Assembly: GCA_023423975.1 (NCBI GenBank)
Contig: JAFAEO010000073.1
Coordinates: forward strand, 481,535 to 545,534
DNA length: 64,000 nucleotides
Direction: 5' to 3'
Origin: Pseudomonadota bacterium
GTDB lineage: Bacteria > Pseudomonadota > Gammaproteobacteria > Burkholderiales > Burkholderiaceae_B
Shown: one piece after another, positions 25,434 through 34,166 of the stretch
How positions within the stretch are numbered: position 1 is the stretch's first letter
Layout of the letters: each line of letters starts with the position of its first letter
Notes under the pieces: model-generated
What the model was told of the DNA's origin: nothing
What the model saw: only the letters and a program-made list of their open reading frames with translations
The model's database searches: none
Program-made: the position numbers and the translations under genes

Positions 25434-26330
25434 TTACTCCTTGATATCCATCGCCTGGCGCAGCCCGTCTGAAAAGACGTTGAAGGAAATCGATGTGATG
25501 AAAATCATCAGACCCGGTAATGCTGCGATTACCGGCTGGGTGTAAATGGCCGTGCGCAGAGTATTGAGCATGAGCCCCCATTCGGGCTCTGGTGGTTTGA
25601 CGCCCAGGCCCAGAAAGGACAGCCCCGAAGCCAGGATCATGGAGACCGAAATCAGACTGGTGGAAAAAACGAAAATGGGTCCCAGCACATTATTGAGCAC
25701 TTGACTGAACACGATCCTGACCGGCGATGCACCCGATGTTCTGGCGGCATCCACAAATTCCTGAGTACGCATCTGTGTGGTCACGCTTTCAGCCACGCGA
25801 ATGATTTGCGGAATGAACACCACGGTCAGTGACAACAGGGCATTGCCAGTACCGGCGCCCAGCGTGCCCGAGAGCGCGATCGCCAGCAACACAGAAGGAA
25901 AGGCATACAGCACATCGGTCAGGCGCATGATTACCGCATTGATACGCCCACCAGCATAGCCGGCGATAACGCCTATCGTTCCACCGATCGCAAACGCAAT
26001 TATTACGGGTGTAATTCCCATAAATAGCGACAGCCGCGCACCCAGGATCAGGCGCGACAGCATATCGCGCCCCAGCTCATCGGTGCCCAGCAGATAGTTT
26101 TCCGTGCCTATCGGCTTGAGCCGGTGAATAATCGAAGATTTATAAGGATCTGCCGGCATGATCCACGGTGCCAGGACCGCCATCAGCAGCAGGAGCAGCA
26201 ACAAACAGGCAGCGAACATCGCAACCTTGTTGCGGCGCAAATTGAGCATGACGCCGCTCCAGTATCCCGCCGAGCGGTATGTCTGCGCGAGCAGCAAATC
26301 TGTGTTCCGGTTAAGGGAGTAATCGGTCAT
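25434..26330 (-). CDS. ABC transporter permease, OppC/DppC type
   Basis: An inner-membrane permease of about 298 residues with an N-terminal helix (about 35-58) and the conserved block of five helices. The EAA loop reads VDAARTSGASPVRIVFSQVL. I start at the ATG at 26330, which has AAAGGT upstream; a frame extends to 26357 but would overlap the partner gene. It pairs with the DppB-type permease immediately upstream (4-base gap). Confidence 0.94.
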   Translation of the reverse strand: MTDYSLNRNTDLLLAQTYRSAGYWSGVMLNLRRNKVAMFAACLLLLLLLMAVLAPWIMPADPYKSSIIHRLKPIGTENYLLGTDELGRDMLSRLILGARLSLFMGITPVIIAFAIGGTIGVIAGYAGGRINAVIMRLTDVLYAFPSVLLAIALSGTLGAGTGNALLSLTVVFIPQIIRVAESVTTQMRTQEFVDAARTSGASPVRIVFSQVLNNVLGPIFVFSTSLISVSMILASGLSFLGLGVKPPEPEWGLMLNTLRTAIYTQPVIAALPGLMIFITSISFNVFSDGLRQAMDIKE

Positions 26331-26334
26331 TGTG

Positions 26335-27282
26335 TTACCTTTGAATACGGGGATCAAGCCAGGTCTGAACGGTGTCGACCAGCAAGTTGAGTAGCACGAA
26401 AAAGATCGCCATGATCAGGATCGTGCCTTGCAGCAGCGGAAAGTCTCGCTGGAACACAGCTGAATTGAGCAGAAACCCGGCTCCGGGCCATGAGAAAACG
26501 GTTTCGATCAGGATTGAACCGCCCAGCAGGTAGCCCAGTTGCAATCCCATTACCGAAAGGGCCGTTGGCGCCACATTCTTGACCAAATGCATGAACATCC
26601 GGCCTCGGCCCAGACCTCGGGCCTGCAGTCCGACCATGAATTCTCGCGACAGAATATCGCTGACAAGGGCACGAATGGTGCGCGCCACAATCCCCATGGG
26701 AATCACTGACATCGTGATTGCGGGCAGGATCATGTATTGCACGTGATCCCAGTCCCAGCGCCAGCCAGTGCCGTCGCCCGCAGCAGAACCCGTCGCGGGG
26801 AACCAGTTCAGGTACACCGAAAACACAATGACCAGCACCATGCCAAGCCAATAATGCGGAATACTGACGCCGAATATAGAGCTCAACGATGCCAGCCGAT
26901 CCCATATGGAATTTCTGGCATAGCCGGAAATCATGCCAAATACGACCCCCAGCGAAAAACCGATCAGCACGGCAATCACGGCCAGCCGCAAGGAATTGCC
27001 CACCGCCGCGATCACCTCTGCTGCCACCGGACGACTGGTCGCAATGGACATGCCCAGGTCACCATGCAAAGCCCGCCACAACCAGTTCCAGAACTGAATC
27101 AGGAATGGCTGATCAAACCCGTAGATGCTCATCATCTGGCTGCGCAAAGCTTCAGAAGCGTCGGGGGGCATGACCGAAATCAGTGGATCGCCGGGAGCGA
27201 TATGGATCAGGGAGAAGCACAGGAACGCTACTCCCAGCAATACAGGCAACGAATACACGAGCCGTCTGAGAAAATACATCAT
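26335..27282 (-). CDS. ABC transporter permease, OppB/DppB type
   Basis: A 315-residue permease. The N-terminus FLRRLVYSLPVLLGVAFLCF is the typical OppB/DppB first helix, followed by the periplasmic loop with PGDPL and a conserved YGFDQP. The EAA-like loop is REFMVGLQARGLGRGRMFMH. It forms the heterodimeric pore with the DppC-type protein encoded next. The binding-protein gene ends 62 bases upstream. Confidence 0.95.
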   Translation of the reverse strand: MMYFLRRLVYSLPVLLGVAFLCFSLIHIAPGDPLISVMPPDASEALRSQMMSIYGFDQPFLIQFWNWLWRALHGDLGMSIATSRPVAAEVIAAVGNSLRLAVIAVLIGFSLGVVFGMISGYARNSIWDRLASLSSIFGVSIPHYWLGMVLVIVFSVYLNWFPATGSAAGDGTGWRWDWDHVQYMILPAITMSVIPMGIVARTIRALVSDILSREFMVGLQARGLGRGRMFMHLVKNVAPTALSVMGLQLGYLLGGSILIETVFSWPGAGFLLNSAVFQRDFPLLQGTILIMAIFFVLLNLLVDTVQTWLDPRIQR

Positions 27283-27344
27283 GATAATCAGGCTTCAAAA
27301 AGAGGGAATAAGGGTAGCGCCGACCACGCTCGTGGCCGGACAAA

Positions 27345-29009
27345 TCACTCCTTGGACATGGTCGCAATATCAATGAACCAGCTTTGTGGCTGGACTACGC
27401 CCTTGACCTTGTTGGAAATGGCTCTGGGGCCGACATCATGCGCCACGTAAAGAAACACGGCTTCGTCTACCATCCGGGTATGCAGCTTGGCCAGAGCAGC
27501 ATCGCGCTGTGCCGGATCAAAACTGGTGCGCGCCTGGCGGATATAGTCGTCGAACGTGTCGTCGATCACATAGCCCCAGTTATTCGAAACGGGCGGCAAC
27601 GCTTTGCTGCTGACAAAACGCACCATGGCAAAGAACGGATCCATAGTTGCCGCACTAACGTTGGTCGCCTGTGCTCCATGTGCACTGGCGTCCTTGGCGC
27701 CCAGGCGCCAACTGTTGAACAGGGTATTCCATTCAACAACATCGAACTGGACATCGAAAAAGCACTCTTTCAAATTCTGCTGTATGTACTCATTCATCGG
27801 CAGCGGCTGCATCTGACCGGAACCCGACGCTGAAATCTGCACTTTGACTTTGACCGGTTTACTCTCGGAGAAACCGGCCTCTTGCATCAGCTTGCGCGAA
27901 GCGTCCGGATCATATTTGATATCGAATGTCGGTGTGCCCCACCAGGGACTGGATTTGGCTACAACGCCCTGCGCCGGCGCCATCAGGCCGCCCAACATGC
28001 CTTTCATGCCCTCGCGATCCACGCAAAGGTTGGCTGCCTGCCGCACCCGCTTATCAGCCCAGGGCGAGCCTTCGGTCAGGGAAAACTGCCAAGGCCAAAT
28101 ATGCGGTTGTACATTTGTATAGATGGTATTGCCACGTGCCTTGATAGGCTCGAGCGCATCGGGTGCCGGTGCCTCTATCCAGTCCACCTGTCCCGACATG
28201 AGCGCAGCAGTCCTGGCGCTGGCTTCCGGCATGGGAATCAGCACAACCTTATCCAGCTTGGGTACGCGCGCAGGATTCCAGTAATGATCATTTTTGACTA
28301 TTTCAAGCCTGGATCGCGGCACCAGCCGGGATAGCTTGAACGGGCCGGTACCGGACGCTTCACTTGCGAATGCATTCCAGGCCTGTTTTGATCGCTCAAG
28401 TGGTTCTGTGACCGAAGCCGGCACGGCATCAAATTTCTTTTGCCATTGAGCAGGCGAAGCCATAAACAGGTTTGTCAGATTATAGGGCAGAAATGCGTCG
28501 GGCTCTGTCGTTGTTATTTCAACCGTCATAGCATCAATTGCTTTGGCTGCCTTGAGCGTGGGCATTCTTGATACCGTAGCCCCGACTTGTGCCGGATCAT
28601 ACTGGGGAGCAGACTTGTCCAGTACTTTACCGACGTTCCAGACCACCGCCTCAGCGTTAAATGGTGATCCATCATGAAACCGGACATCAGGACGCAGCTT
28701 GAAAACCCACTTTGTCTTGTCCGCCTCGTCGACGGTCCAGCTTGTAGCCAACCCCGGCGTCAGGGGCGTTGCGCCTTTATCTGAGGACAAATCCCACCCG
28801 ACAAGTGCATCGTACATGGGAATACCGGTAAAACGATTGCCCTCGAATCCCTGATCAGGCTGGCCCGAAGTCCTGGGAATATCGGCAGCGGTCATGGCAA
28901 TACTCAGCACCGATTCTGCGTTGGCGACCAGAGGCATGGCACAGGCACTACAAAGTACAGCCAGTGTCATGGCCGTGGATAATGTATTCTTGGAAAAAGA
29001 TGGGATCAT
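27345..29009 (-). CDS. ABC transporter substrate-binding protein, peptide/opine type (SBP_bac_5)
   Basis: The periplasmic receptor of the importer, about 554 residues. The ATG at 29009 has AAGGA eight bases upstream and opens a signal peptide ending LVANA-ESVLSI (near residue 33). KWVFKLRPDVRFHDGSPFNA is the cluster-5 signature and AQRDAALAKLHTRMVDEAVF the usual C-terminal block. It heads the seven-gene operon. Ligand cannot be inferred beyond peptides, opines or derivatised amino acids; the hydrolases at the operon's end point to a carbamoyl or amide compound. No intact regulator lies upstream, where a LysR remnant is found. Confidence 0.94.
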   Translation of the reverse strand: MIPSFSKNTLSTAMTLAVLCSACAMPLVANAESVLSIAMTAADIPRTSGQPDQGFEGNRFTGIPMYDALVGWDLSSDKGATPLTPGLATSWTVDEADKTKWVFKLRPDVRFHDGSPFNAEAVVWNVGKVLDKSAPQYDPAQVGATVSRMPTLKAAKAIDAMTVEITTTEPDAFLPYNLTNLFMASPAQWQKKFDAVPASVTEPLERSKQAWNAFASEASGTGPFKLSRLVPRSRLEIVKNDHYWNPARVPKLDKVVLIPMPEASARTAALMSGQVDWIEAPAPDALEPIKARGNTIYTNVQPHIWPWQFSLTEGSPWADKRVRQAANLCVDREGMKGMLGGLMAPAQGVVAKSSPWWGTPTFDIKYDPDASRKLMQEAGFSESKPVKVKVQISASGSGQMQPLPMNEYIQQNLKECFFDVQFDVVEWNTLFNSWRLGAKDASAHGAQATNVSAATMDPFFAMVRFVSSKALPPVSNNWGYVIDDTFDDYIRQARTSFDPAQRDAALAKLHTRMVDEAVFLYVAHDVGPRAISNKVKGVVQPQSWFIDIATMSKE

Positions 29010-29383
29010 GGCGCGTCCTTGAAAGTAACCAGAGCTCTCAAGCAAAAGACATGCCAACATCAGATCCATACGTTCTGCGCTGTGCGCACGCTGGTCGCAG
29101 CAAACAGAATGGGGTTGTCGCACCAAAACAAGGCACGCCTGTGCGATGGTAGACGCATTGGTCTCAAGTATGCATCAAACCTGGCTGAGCTTTGCCAAGA
29201 CAGGGGAACCAGGCTTGTCTGCACAGAAAAAAGGTCAGCGCAGCACGACGCTCTTCGGAGATGGTGATAGCATAGAGCGCCTGGTCCCTTATTGATTAAG
29301 CACGACCGGTACCCTTTCGCTGGAATGTACGCCCGCTCTCTCGCCGCTTGATCTGAGATCGCCATAAATACTGCCCTGCCAAT
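29010..29383. other. Non-coding stretch upstream of the ABC operon
   Basis: About 370 bases upstream of the binding-protein gene. It must contain the promoter of the seven-gene operon. I see no convincing operator palindrome or gene in it. Confidence 0.45.
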
Positions 29384-29633
29384 TCATTCAGCCTCTCCCA
29401 ACATTGGGAAATCTGCACTTTGCAACAGGCGGCGACTGTAGCTGCGGCCTTCTGCAGCCAGAGCAAGCAAATTACGATCCTGTTCCCGGCTATCCAGAAA
29501 CAGCAGTGCGATGTGTTGGGAATAAGTATGATCAGGACTCAGAGGTATCAACTTGATACGCGGCGTAAAAGATGCAATTCGCCCGGGCAGCAAACTGATC
29601 CCCATACCGTAGTGGTTTATTGCTTTTAGCATG
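29384..29633 (-). pseudogene. LysR-type regulator, C-terminal remnant
   Basis: The last 80 or so codons of a LysR-type regulator. AINHYGMGISLLPGRIA is the typical effector-domain strand and helix before the C-terminus, and IALLFLDSREQDRN then LLALAAEGRSYSRRLL fits the final strand and helix. The DNA-binding domain and most of the effector domain are missing: upstream of about 29633 the sequence changes to a forward-strand MauE-like gene. The reverse frame itself runs on to 29683 by chance. It probably once controlled the ABC/hydrolase operon that begins 375 bases away. Confidence 0.65.
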
Positions 29634-30002
29634 GTGATCCTTGCGCTGCTTAAACTACAAGACGTGGAAAGCTTTTCCACCATGTTTTTGAATTACGATC
29701 TACTTGCCGGGCGCTGGGTGCCGTACGCCTATATTTATCCATTCGCAGAAGGCCTGGCCGGCATTTTAATGATCGGCAATATGCTGACATGGTTATCTGT
29801 GCCGCTTGCGCTTTTTATTGGAACAATAGGCGCGGCGTCGGTCATCAAGGCTGTTTACATCGACAAACGGCAATTGAAATGCGCCTGCGTTGGCGGATCA
29901 AGCAATGTACCGCTGGGATTTATCTCGCTAACTGAAAACCTGATGATGATTGCAATGGCGGCCTGGATGGCTTTTGCTGCTTGGGGAAACGGTGGTCAAT
30001 AG
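29613..30002 (+). pseudogene. MauE/DoxX-like membrane protein, N-terminally truncated
   Basis: The frame runs from a TAG at 29610 and encodes WFIAFSMVILALLKLQDVES, then FLNYDLLAGRWVPYAYIYPF, three hydrophobic segments and CACVGGSSNVPLG, the pattern of the MauE/DoxX-type redox-associated membrane family. Homologues normally have further residues and often a leading domain before the first block, so the 5' part seems lost. An ATG at 29631 could still begin a 123-residue protein, but no good ribosome site precedes it. The break coincides with the end of the LysR remnant. Confidence 0.6.
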
Positions 30003-30341
30003 CCCTGTCTTTGCCCTGTTTTGTTGTTTATCGTAAGCGCATTTTTTGAGATAATTGAAAAACTGGAAACGTCTTCAACATAGGCAGTGAGTTCACCTTA
30101 CAAACCTTAAGACGATCTTGCTTGAGCCAGTAAGCTTGCAGCGCATCGGCCCGGACAGAAAAGCCACGTTAGGGCACAACTCATGGCTGTGGATTTCGCA
30201 TTTCACAACCGTCATAGGTGAGTGCTTTTTATGCATCACGCTCAGACAAGCCCGGCCATATGCACTCAAGCCCCTCAGTCTGACTTCACGTGCAATACCG
30301 GTGCAGTCAGTGTATCTACTTGCTTCATCAGGGAAACCGTA
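30003..30341. other. Non-coding stretch
   Basis: About 340 bases between the MauE-like remnant and the stop of a reverse-strand permease gene. No gene, clear terminator or repeat is visible. Confidence 0.45.
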
Positions 30342-31145
30342 CTATTGTCCTGCCGTTCCCGACCGGCGTGCGCGGGATTTCCGTACAAGCAGCTCAAGCA
30401 GCAGCAAGACAACTGTGACGACTATCAAAAAGGTACTGATGGCTGCGATAACCGGCTCCATATTCATTAATAGACTGTTCCAGATCCGAACCGGCATTGT
30501 TTCACTCTCCAGCCCCGACAGGAAAAGCGACACGATAAGTTCGTCAAAAGAAGTCAGGAAACTGAAAAACAGAGACGACAGAATGCCCGGGATGGCCAAG
30601 GGGATAACAATATGCATAAACGTATAGCGTTTGCTGGCACCAAATACTTCTGCCGCACGCTCAATTGAAATATCGATGTTTTGCAGCGAACTGATCAATA
30701 TGAGCAGCACCACAGGAATGGCGAGCATGGCATGACAAATGGCGATCCATAATTTGGATCCGACCAGCTCCAGCGGGACCGATGCAAAATACAAGGCGAC
30801 CGCAGTAATGATGGTGGGGATAATGAGAGGCAACAGGCAAAAGGAAATTAATAATTTCTTGTTGCCATAGTCTCCGCGCACCAGCGAATAGGCGCCCAGA
30901 AAACCCAAGGTGGTAGCTATCAGACTGGCCACGATCGCAATGATGAAACTGGACAGCAGCGAATTCATCCATTCAGGACTGGAAAAGAACTCGCCGTACC
31001 ATGTGAGGGAAAACGCCTGCGGCGGGAAGGTCATATAGCTGCTCTGCCCAAAGGACATGATGACAACGATCAGGATCGGGGCAATCAATATCATGCAAAG
31101 CAGGAACGAGATAAAGTTAACTATTCTTATTGGATTGCGCATCAT
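30342..31145 (-). CDS. ABC transporter permease, PotC type
   Basis: A 267-residue inner-membrane permease of the spermidine/putrescine group. Six hydrophobic segments are visible, the EAA loop reads ERAAEVFGASKRYTFMHIVIPLAIPGI, and TSFDELIVSLFLSG matches the PotC signature. It is the last gene of an operon that begins at 37094 and links transport with amine oxidation. The PotB-type gene ends 6 bases upstream. Confidence 0.95.
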   Translation of the reverse strand: MMRNPIRIVNFISFLLCMILIAPILIVVIMSFGQSSYMTFPPQAFSLTWYGEFFSSPEWMNSLLSSFIIAIVASLIATTLGFLGAYSLVRGDYGNKKLLISFCLLPLIIPTIITAVALYFASVPLELVGSKLWIAICHAMLAIPVVLLILISSLQNIDISIERAAEVFGASKRYTFMHIVIPLAIPGILSSLFFSFLTSFDELIVSLFLSGLESETMPVRIWNSLLMNMEPVIAAISTFLIVVTVVLLLLELLVRKSRARRSGTAGQ

Positions 31146-31151
31146 AATTTC

Positions 31152-32030
31152 CTATTTTCCCAACATTCTGTCCAGGTCCGTATATCTGCAATACAGCGCG
31201 TAAACAATGAGCGTAATGACCAGCAGAAACAGCGATAAGGCAGAAGCCAACGGCCAGTTGACTGAAACTTCGATATTGCGCTGAATGAGCATGGCCAGCA
31301 TGGTGTCATTGGGGCCGCCCATCAGGGCTGGTGTTACAAAGAAACCGATGGCCAGGATGTAAACGATGAGAAAACCTGAAATGATGCCCGGCATGCTCAA
31401 CGGAAAAAATATACGACGAAAAATATAGAAATTGGAGGCCCCCATACCACGCCCGGCGTGCAGCAACCACAGATCGATACCTTTCATTGCCGAAAACAGG
31501 GTGAGCACAAAATAAGGGAGCAGGACATAGGTCATGCCAATGGTTACACCGGCCATGTTGTACATCAGGGCTAGCGGCTTGTCTATGACTCCGGTATGTA
31601 TCAGAAACGAATTGACCACTCCATTGGTTCCCAGGATGATCATCCAGGAATAAGTCCGCACGATGATAGAAGTGAAGTAAGGCACAATGACGCAGATAAT
31701 GATCAGCGTAAATCTGAGCGAGCCTGCCCGGGTCATTGTGTAGGCTATCGGATATGCACATACAAGACAGAGCAATGTCACGATCAGCGACAGCCAAACC
31801 GTTTTCCAGGCAACTGCCAGAAAAAGCTTGGACGTGAATGTCTGATACAGCATGAACAGGAAATTGCCCTCGTAATCGAGCGCAGATTTAATAAAGAACC
31901 AGCCGATGGGCAGCACAAAAAAGATAAACAGAAATGCCAACACCGGATACAACAGCATCTTGTTACTGAACCGCAACTTGCTATTGGTGTCGCTGCGGCT
32001 GCCGGGCAAGACGGATGCGTTATTCATCAC
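31152..32030 (-). CDS. ABC transporter permease, PotB type
   Basis: A 292-residue permease with six predicted helices after a short cytoplasmic N-terminus. The EAA-type loop LLHAGRGMGASNFYIFRRIF and GISGFLIVYILAIGFFVTPA-like segment (GIISGFLIVYILAIGFFVTP) identify PotB-type proteins. Translation may begin at the GTG at 32030 or the ATG at 32027. It overlaps the ATPase gene by 8-11 bases, so the two are translationally coupled. Confidence 0.95.
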   Translation of the reverse strand: MMNNASVLPGSRSDTNSKLRFSNKMLLYPVLAFLFIFFVLPIGWFFIKSALDYEGNFLFMLYQTFTSKLFLAVAWKTVWLSLIVTLLCLVCAYPIAYTMTRAGSLRFTLIIICVIVPYFTSIIVRTYSWMIILGTNGVVNSFLIHTGVIDKPLALMYNMAGVTIGMTYVLLPYFVLTLFSAMKGIDLWLLHAGRGMGASNFYIFRRIFFPLSMPGIISGFLIVYILAIGFFVTPALMGGPNDTMLAMLIQRNIEVSVNWPLASALSLFLLVITLIVYALYCRYTDLDRMLGK

Positions 32031-33066
32031 GGATAATCCTTATATCGTCCTGATTGCGCCAACCCAGGCGGACGGCGTGACCAATATCAAAGACCTGCAT
32101 ATCTGCAGCGTTGGTCATATCGGCGTAAACCTTGATATGGTCGTTGAGCTTTATCTGATACCTGACAATATGCCCCAGAAACGAGACATGGATCACCTCT
32201 CCGGAAAGCCCCTGCTTTTGACCCAGTCCGTTACTTGTGCCGTCTGCCAGAGTCACACGCTCGGGACGAATGAACAGGCAGTCGCCGCTTTGCATATTCA
32301 TCTGTTGGCGACTGAACTGGTCCAAATGCTCATAAGCCAGCAGATTGGCTTCTCCCAGAAATCCTGCAGCAAATACGTTACGTGGAGACTCGTACACGTG
32401 TCTGGGCTCACCTAACTGTTCGATCCGCCCATTGTTCATAATCGCGATACGATCCGACATATTCATGGCCTCTTCCTGGTCATGAGTGACGAATACAACC
32501 GTCATATTCAACCGGCTTTGCAGTTCCTTGATTTCCATCTGCATTTGATAACGCAGATTTTTGTCAAGCGCCCCAAGGGGCTCATCCATCAACACCACTT
32601 CCGGATGAAAGACAATGGCGCGCGCCAGGGCAACCCGCTGCTGTTGACCGCCAGACAGAGCCTTTGGCAGACGTTGCTCATACCCGGACAGCCGCACCAT
32701 CTCGATCGCCCATTTGGCGCGCTCGAGGCACTCTTTTGCACCGACTTTGCGCACCTTGAGCGGAAACATGACGTTGTCCAATACACTCATATGAGGAAAT
32801 AGTGCGTAATTCTGAAAGACCATGCCAAGATTGCGCTGTTGTGGACTGAGCGAGCTGATATCCCGACCATCGAGCAGTATCTGACCGGCATCGGGCAACA
32901 CGAAGCCGGCCAACATCATCAATGTAGTCGTCTTGCCGGAACCACTAGGCCCCAGCAATGAAAAAAATTCACCGGGAGCGACCTCCAGACTGACATCGTT
33001 GACCACGCGCTGCTCACCAAAAGCCTTGCTGATTTGGCGAAATTGGATATGTCCTTTCTGGTTCAT
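32020..33066 (-). CDS. ABC transporter ATP-binding protein, PotA type
   Basis: The ATPase of the importer, 348 residues. Walker A GPSGSGKTT, Q-loop region GMVFQNYALFPHMSV, signature LSGGQQQRVALARA and Walker B VVLMDEPLGALD are intact, and a TOBE domain follows (about 270-345). The ATG at 33066 overlaps the stop of the binding-protein gene as ATGA, which decides the start against the longer frame to 33123. Confidence 0.95.
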   Translation of the reverse strand: MNQKGHIQFRQISKAFGEQRVVNDVSLEVAPGEFFSLLGPSGSGKTTTLMMLAGFVLPDAGQILLDGRDISSLSPQQRNLGMVFQNYALFPHMSVLDNVMFPLKVRKVGAKECLERAKWAIEMVRLSGYEQRLPKALSGGQQQRVALARAIVFHPEVVLMDEPLGALDKNLRYQMQMEIKELQSRLNMTVVFVTHDQEEAMNMSDRIAIMNNGRIEQLGEPRHVYESPRNVFAAGFLGEANLLAYEHLDQFSRQQMNMQSGDCLFIRPERVTLADGTSNGLGQKQGLSGEVIHVSFLGHIVRYQIKLNDHIKVYADMTNAADMQVFDIGHAVRLGWRNQDDIRIIRDE

Positions 33067-34145
33067 GTATTTAGTACCCAATTTGCCCACTCCTTGCCGA
33101 CAGCAGCACGATTCTTTGCCCACCAGTTCGCATCAATCAGAAATCCGTGTTCACGTGTACGATCCCCACCCGGAATTTTCTCCCGGGTTTCTGCGGTCAA
33201 TGCCTCGTAACCCGCTTTGGTCACGGGACCACTATTCCACAGCGCGCTAAATTGACCCTGAATTTCTGGTCGCAGGCAATAGTCAATCAACTGCTGGGCC
33301 TGCTCCTGATTTTTTGACTTCTTCAAAATAGCGTACGCCTGCACCCGCACGCCATGCTGGTTCCAGTTAATAGCCAGCGGTGCCTTGTTCTCAATGCCCT
33401 TGAGAATACGGGTGCTCCATACCGGGCTGATATCGGCATCTCCGGTACTGAGCAACTGCACAGAAAGGGCGCCGGATGTCCAGAACTTGGCCACGCCCGG
33501 CTTGATTCGACTCAAAGCCTTGAAGGCGCGTGGTATATCAAGTGGATAAAGCTTGTCCATTGGGACGCCGTCAGCCAGCAAGGCGAACTCCAGATTGGGA
33601 CCACCGGTATCTATATCAGCCAGAGCTCGGGCACCAGGATTGCGTTTGTAATCCCAAAAATCCGCCCAGGTCCTGGGGACCGATTGCTGGTTGAATTTCC
33701 CGGTGTTGTAGCCCATGACATCGCCATAAACGAAATTGCCTACATAATTGGCATGCCGATATTCGGGCAAGATATCATCCGGATCGGTGAATTTGAAACT
33801 CTTGTAATCCAGCGCAGCCAGCTCATTCTCCCATTGCAGCAGCACGCTATCATCATTATCGATAATGTCGATTTCAATATTGCCGGAGCGGATCATGGCT
33901 TCCAGCTTCCCAGTGGTAGTGGCAACCGGAATAACCCGGATGCCTGTTTCCTTGGTAAAGGGCTCATATATCAACTTCTTGCGAATATCATCATAAGCAC
34001 CACCGGGTGAACGAATCACCACGCGCTCTTGCGCTGCGTGCGCGTTCTTTATCCAGATCGTCGGCGCGACCACAGTAGCGCCGGCCATTTTCAATACAGT
34101 ACGACGGCTGAATCCAAAATTGCTTTTGACATCTTTGTTTTTCAT
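33063..34145 (-). CDS. ABC transporter substrate-binding protein, polyamine/amino-compound type (PotD-like)
   Basis: A 360-residue periplasmic receptor. The N-terminus has a twin-arginine motif (SRRTVLKM, residues 14-21) and a signal ending NAHA-AQERVV, so export in folded form is likely. GGAYDDIRKKLIYEPFTKET and ALADIDTGG identify the PotD/spermidine group of binding proteins. It lies 21 bases after the D-amino acid dehydrogenase gene. Ligands of this group include polyamines, opines and modified amino acids; the flavin oxidases in the operon favour an amine or amino acid. Confidence 0.93.
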   Translation of the reverse strand: MKNKDVKSNFGFSRRTVLKMAGATVVAPTIWIKNAHAAQERVVIRSPGGAYDDIRKKLIYEPFTKETGIRVIPVATTTGKLEAMIRSGNIEIDIIDNDDSVLLQWENELAALDYKSFKFTDPDDILPEYRHANYVGNFVYGDVMGYNTGKFNQQSVPRTWADFWDYKRNPGARALADIDTGGPNLEFALLADGVPMDKLYPLDIPRAFKALSRIKPGVAKFWTSGALSVQLLSTGDADISPVWSTRILKGIENKAPLAINWNQHGVRVQAYAILKKSKNQEQAQQLIDYCLRPEIQGQFSALWNSGPVTKAGYEALTAETREKIPGGDRTREHGFLIDANWWAKNRAAVGKEWANWVLNT

Positions 34146-34166
34146 GTTTGTCTCCCAAAATAGCTG

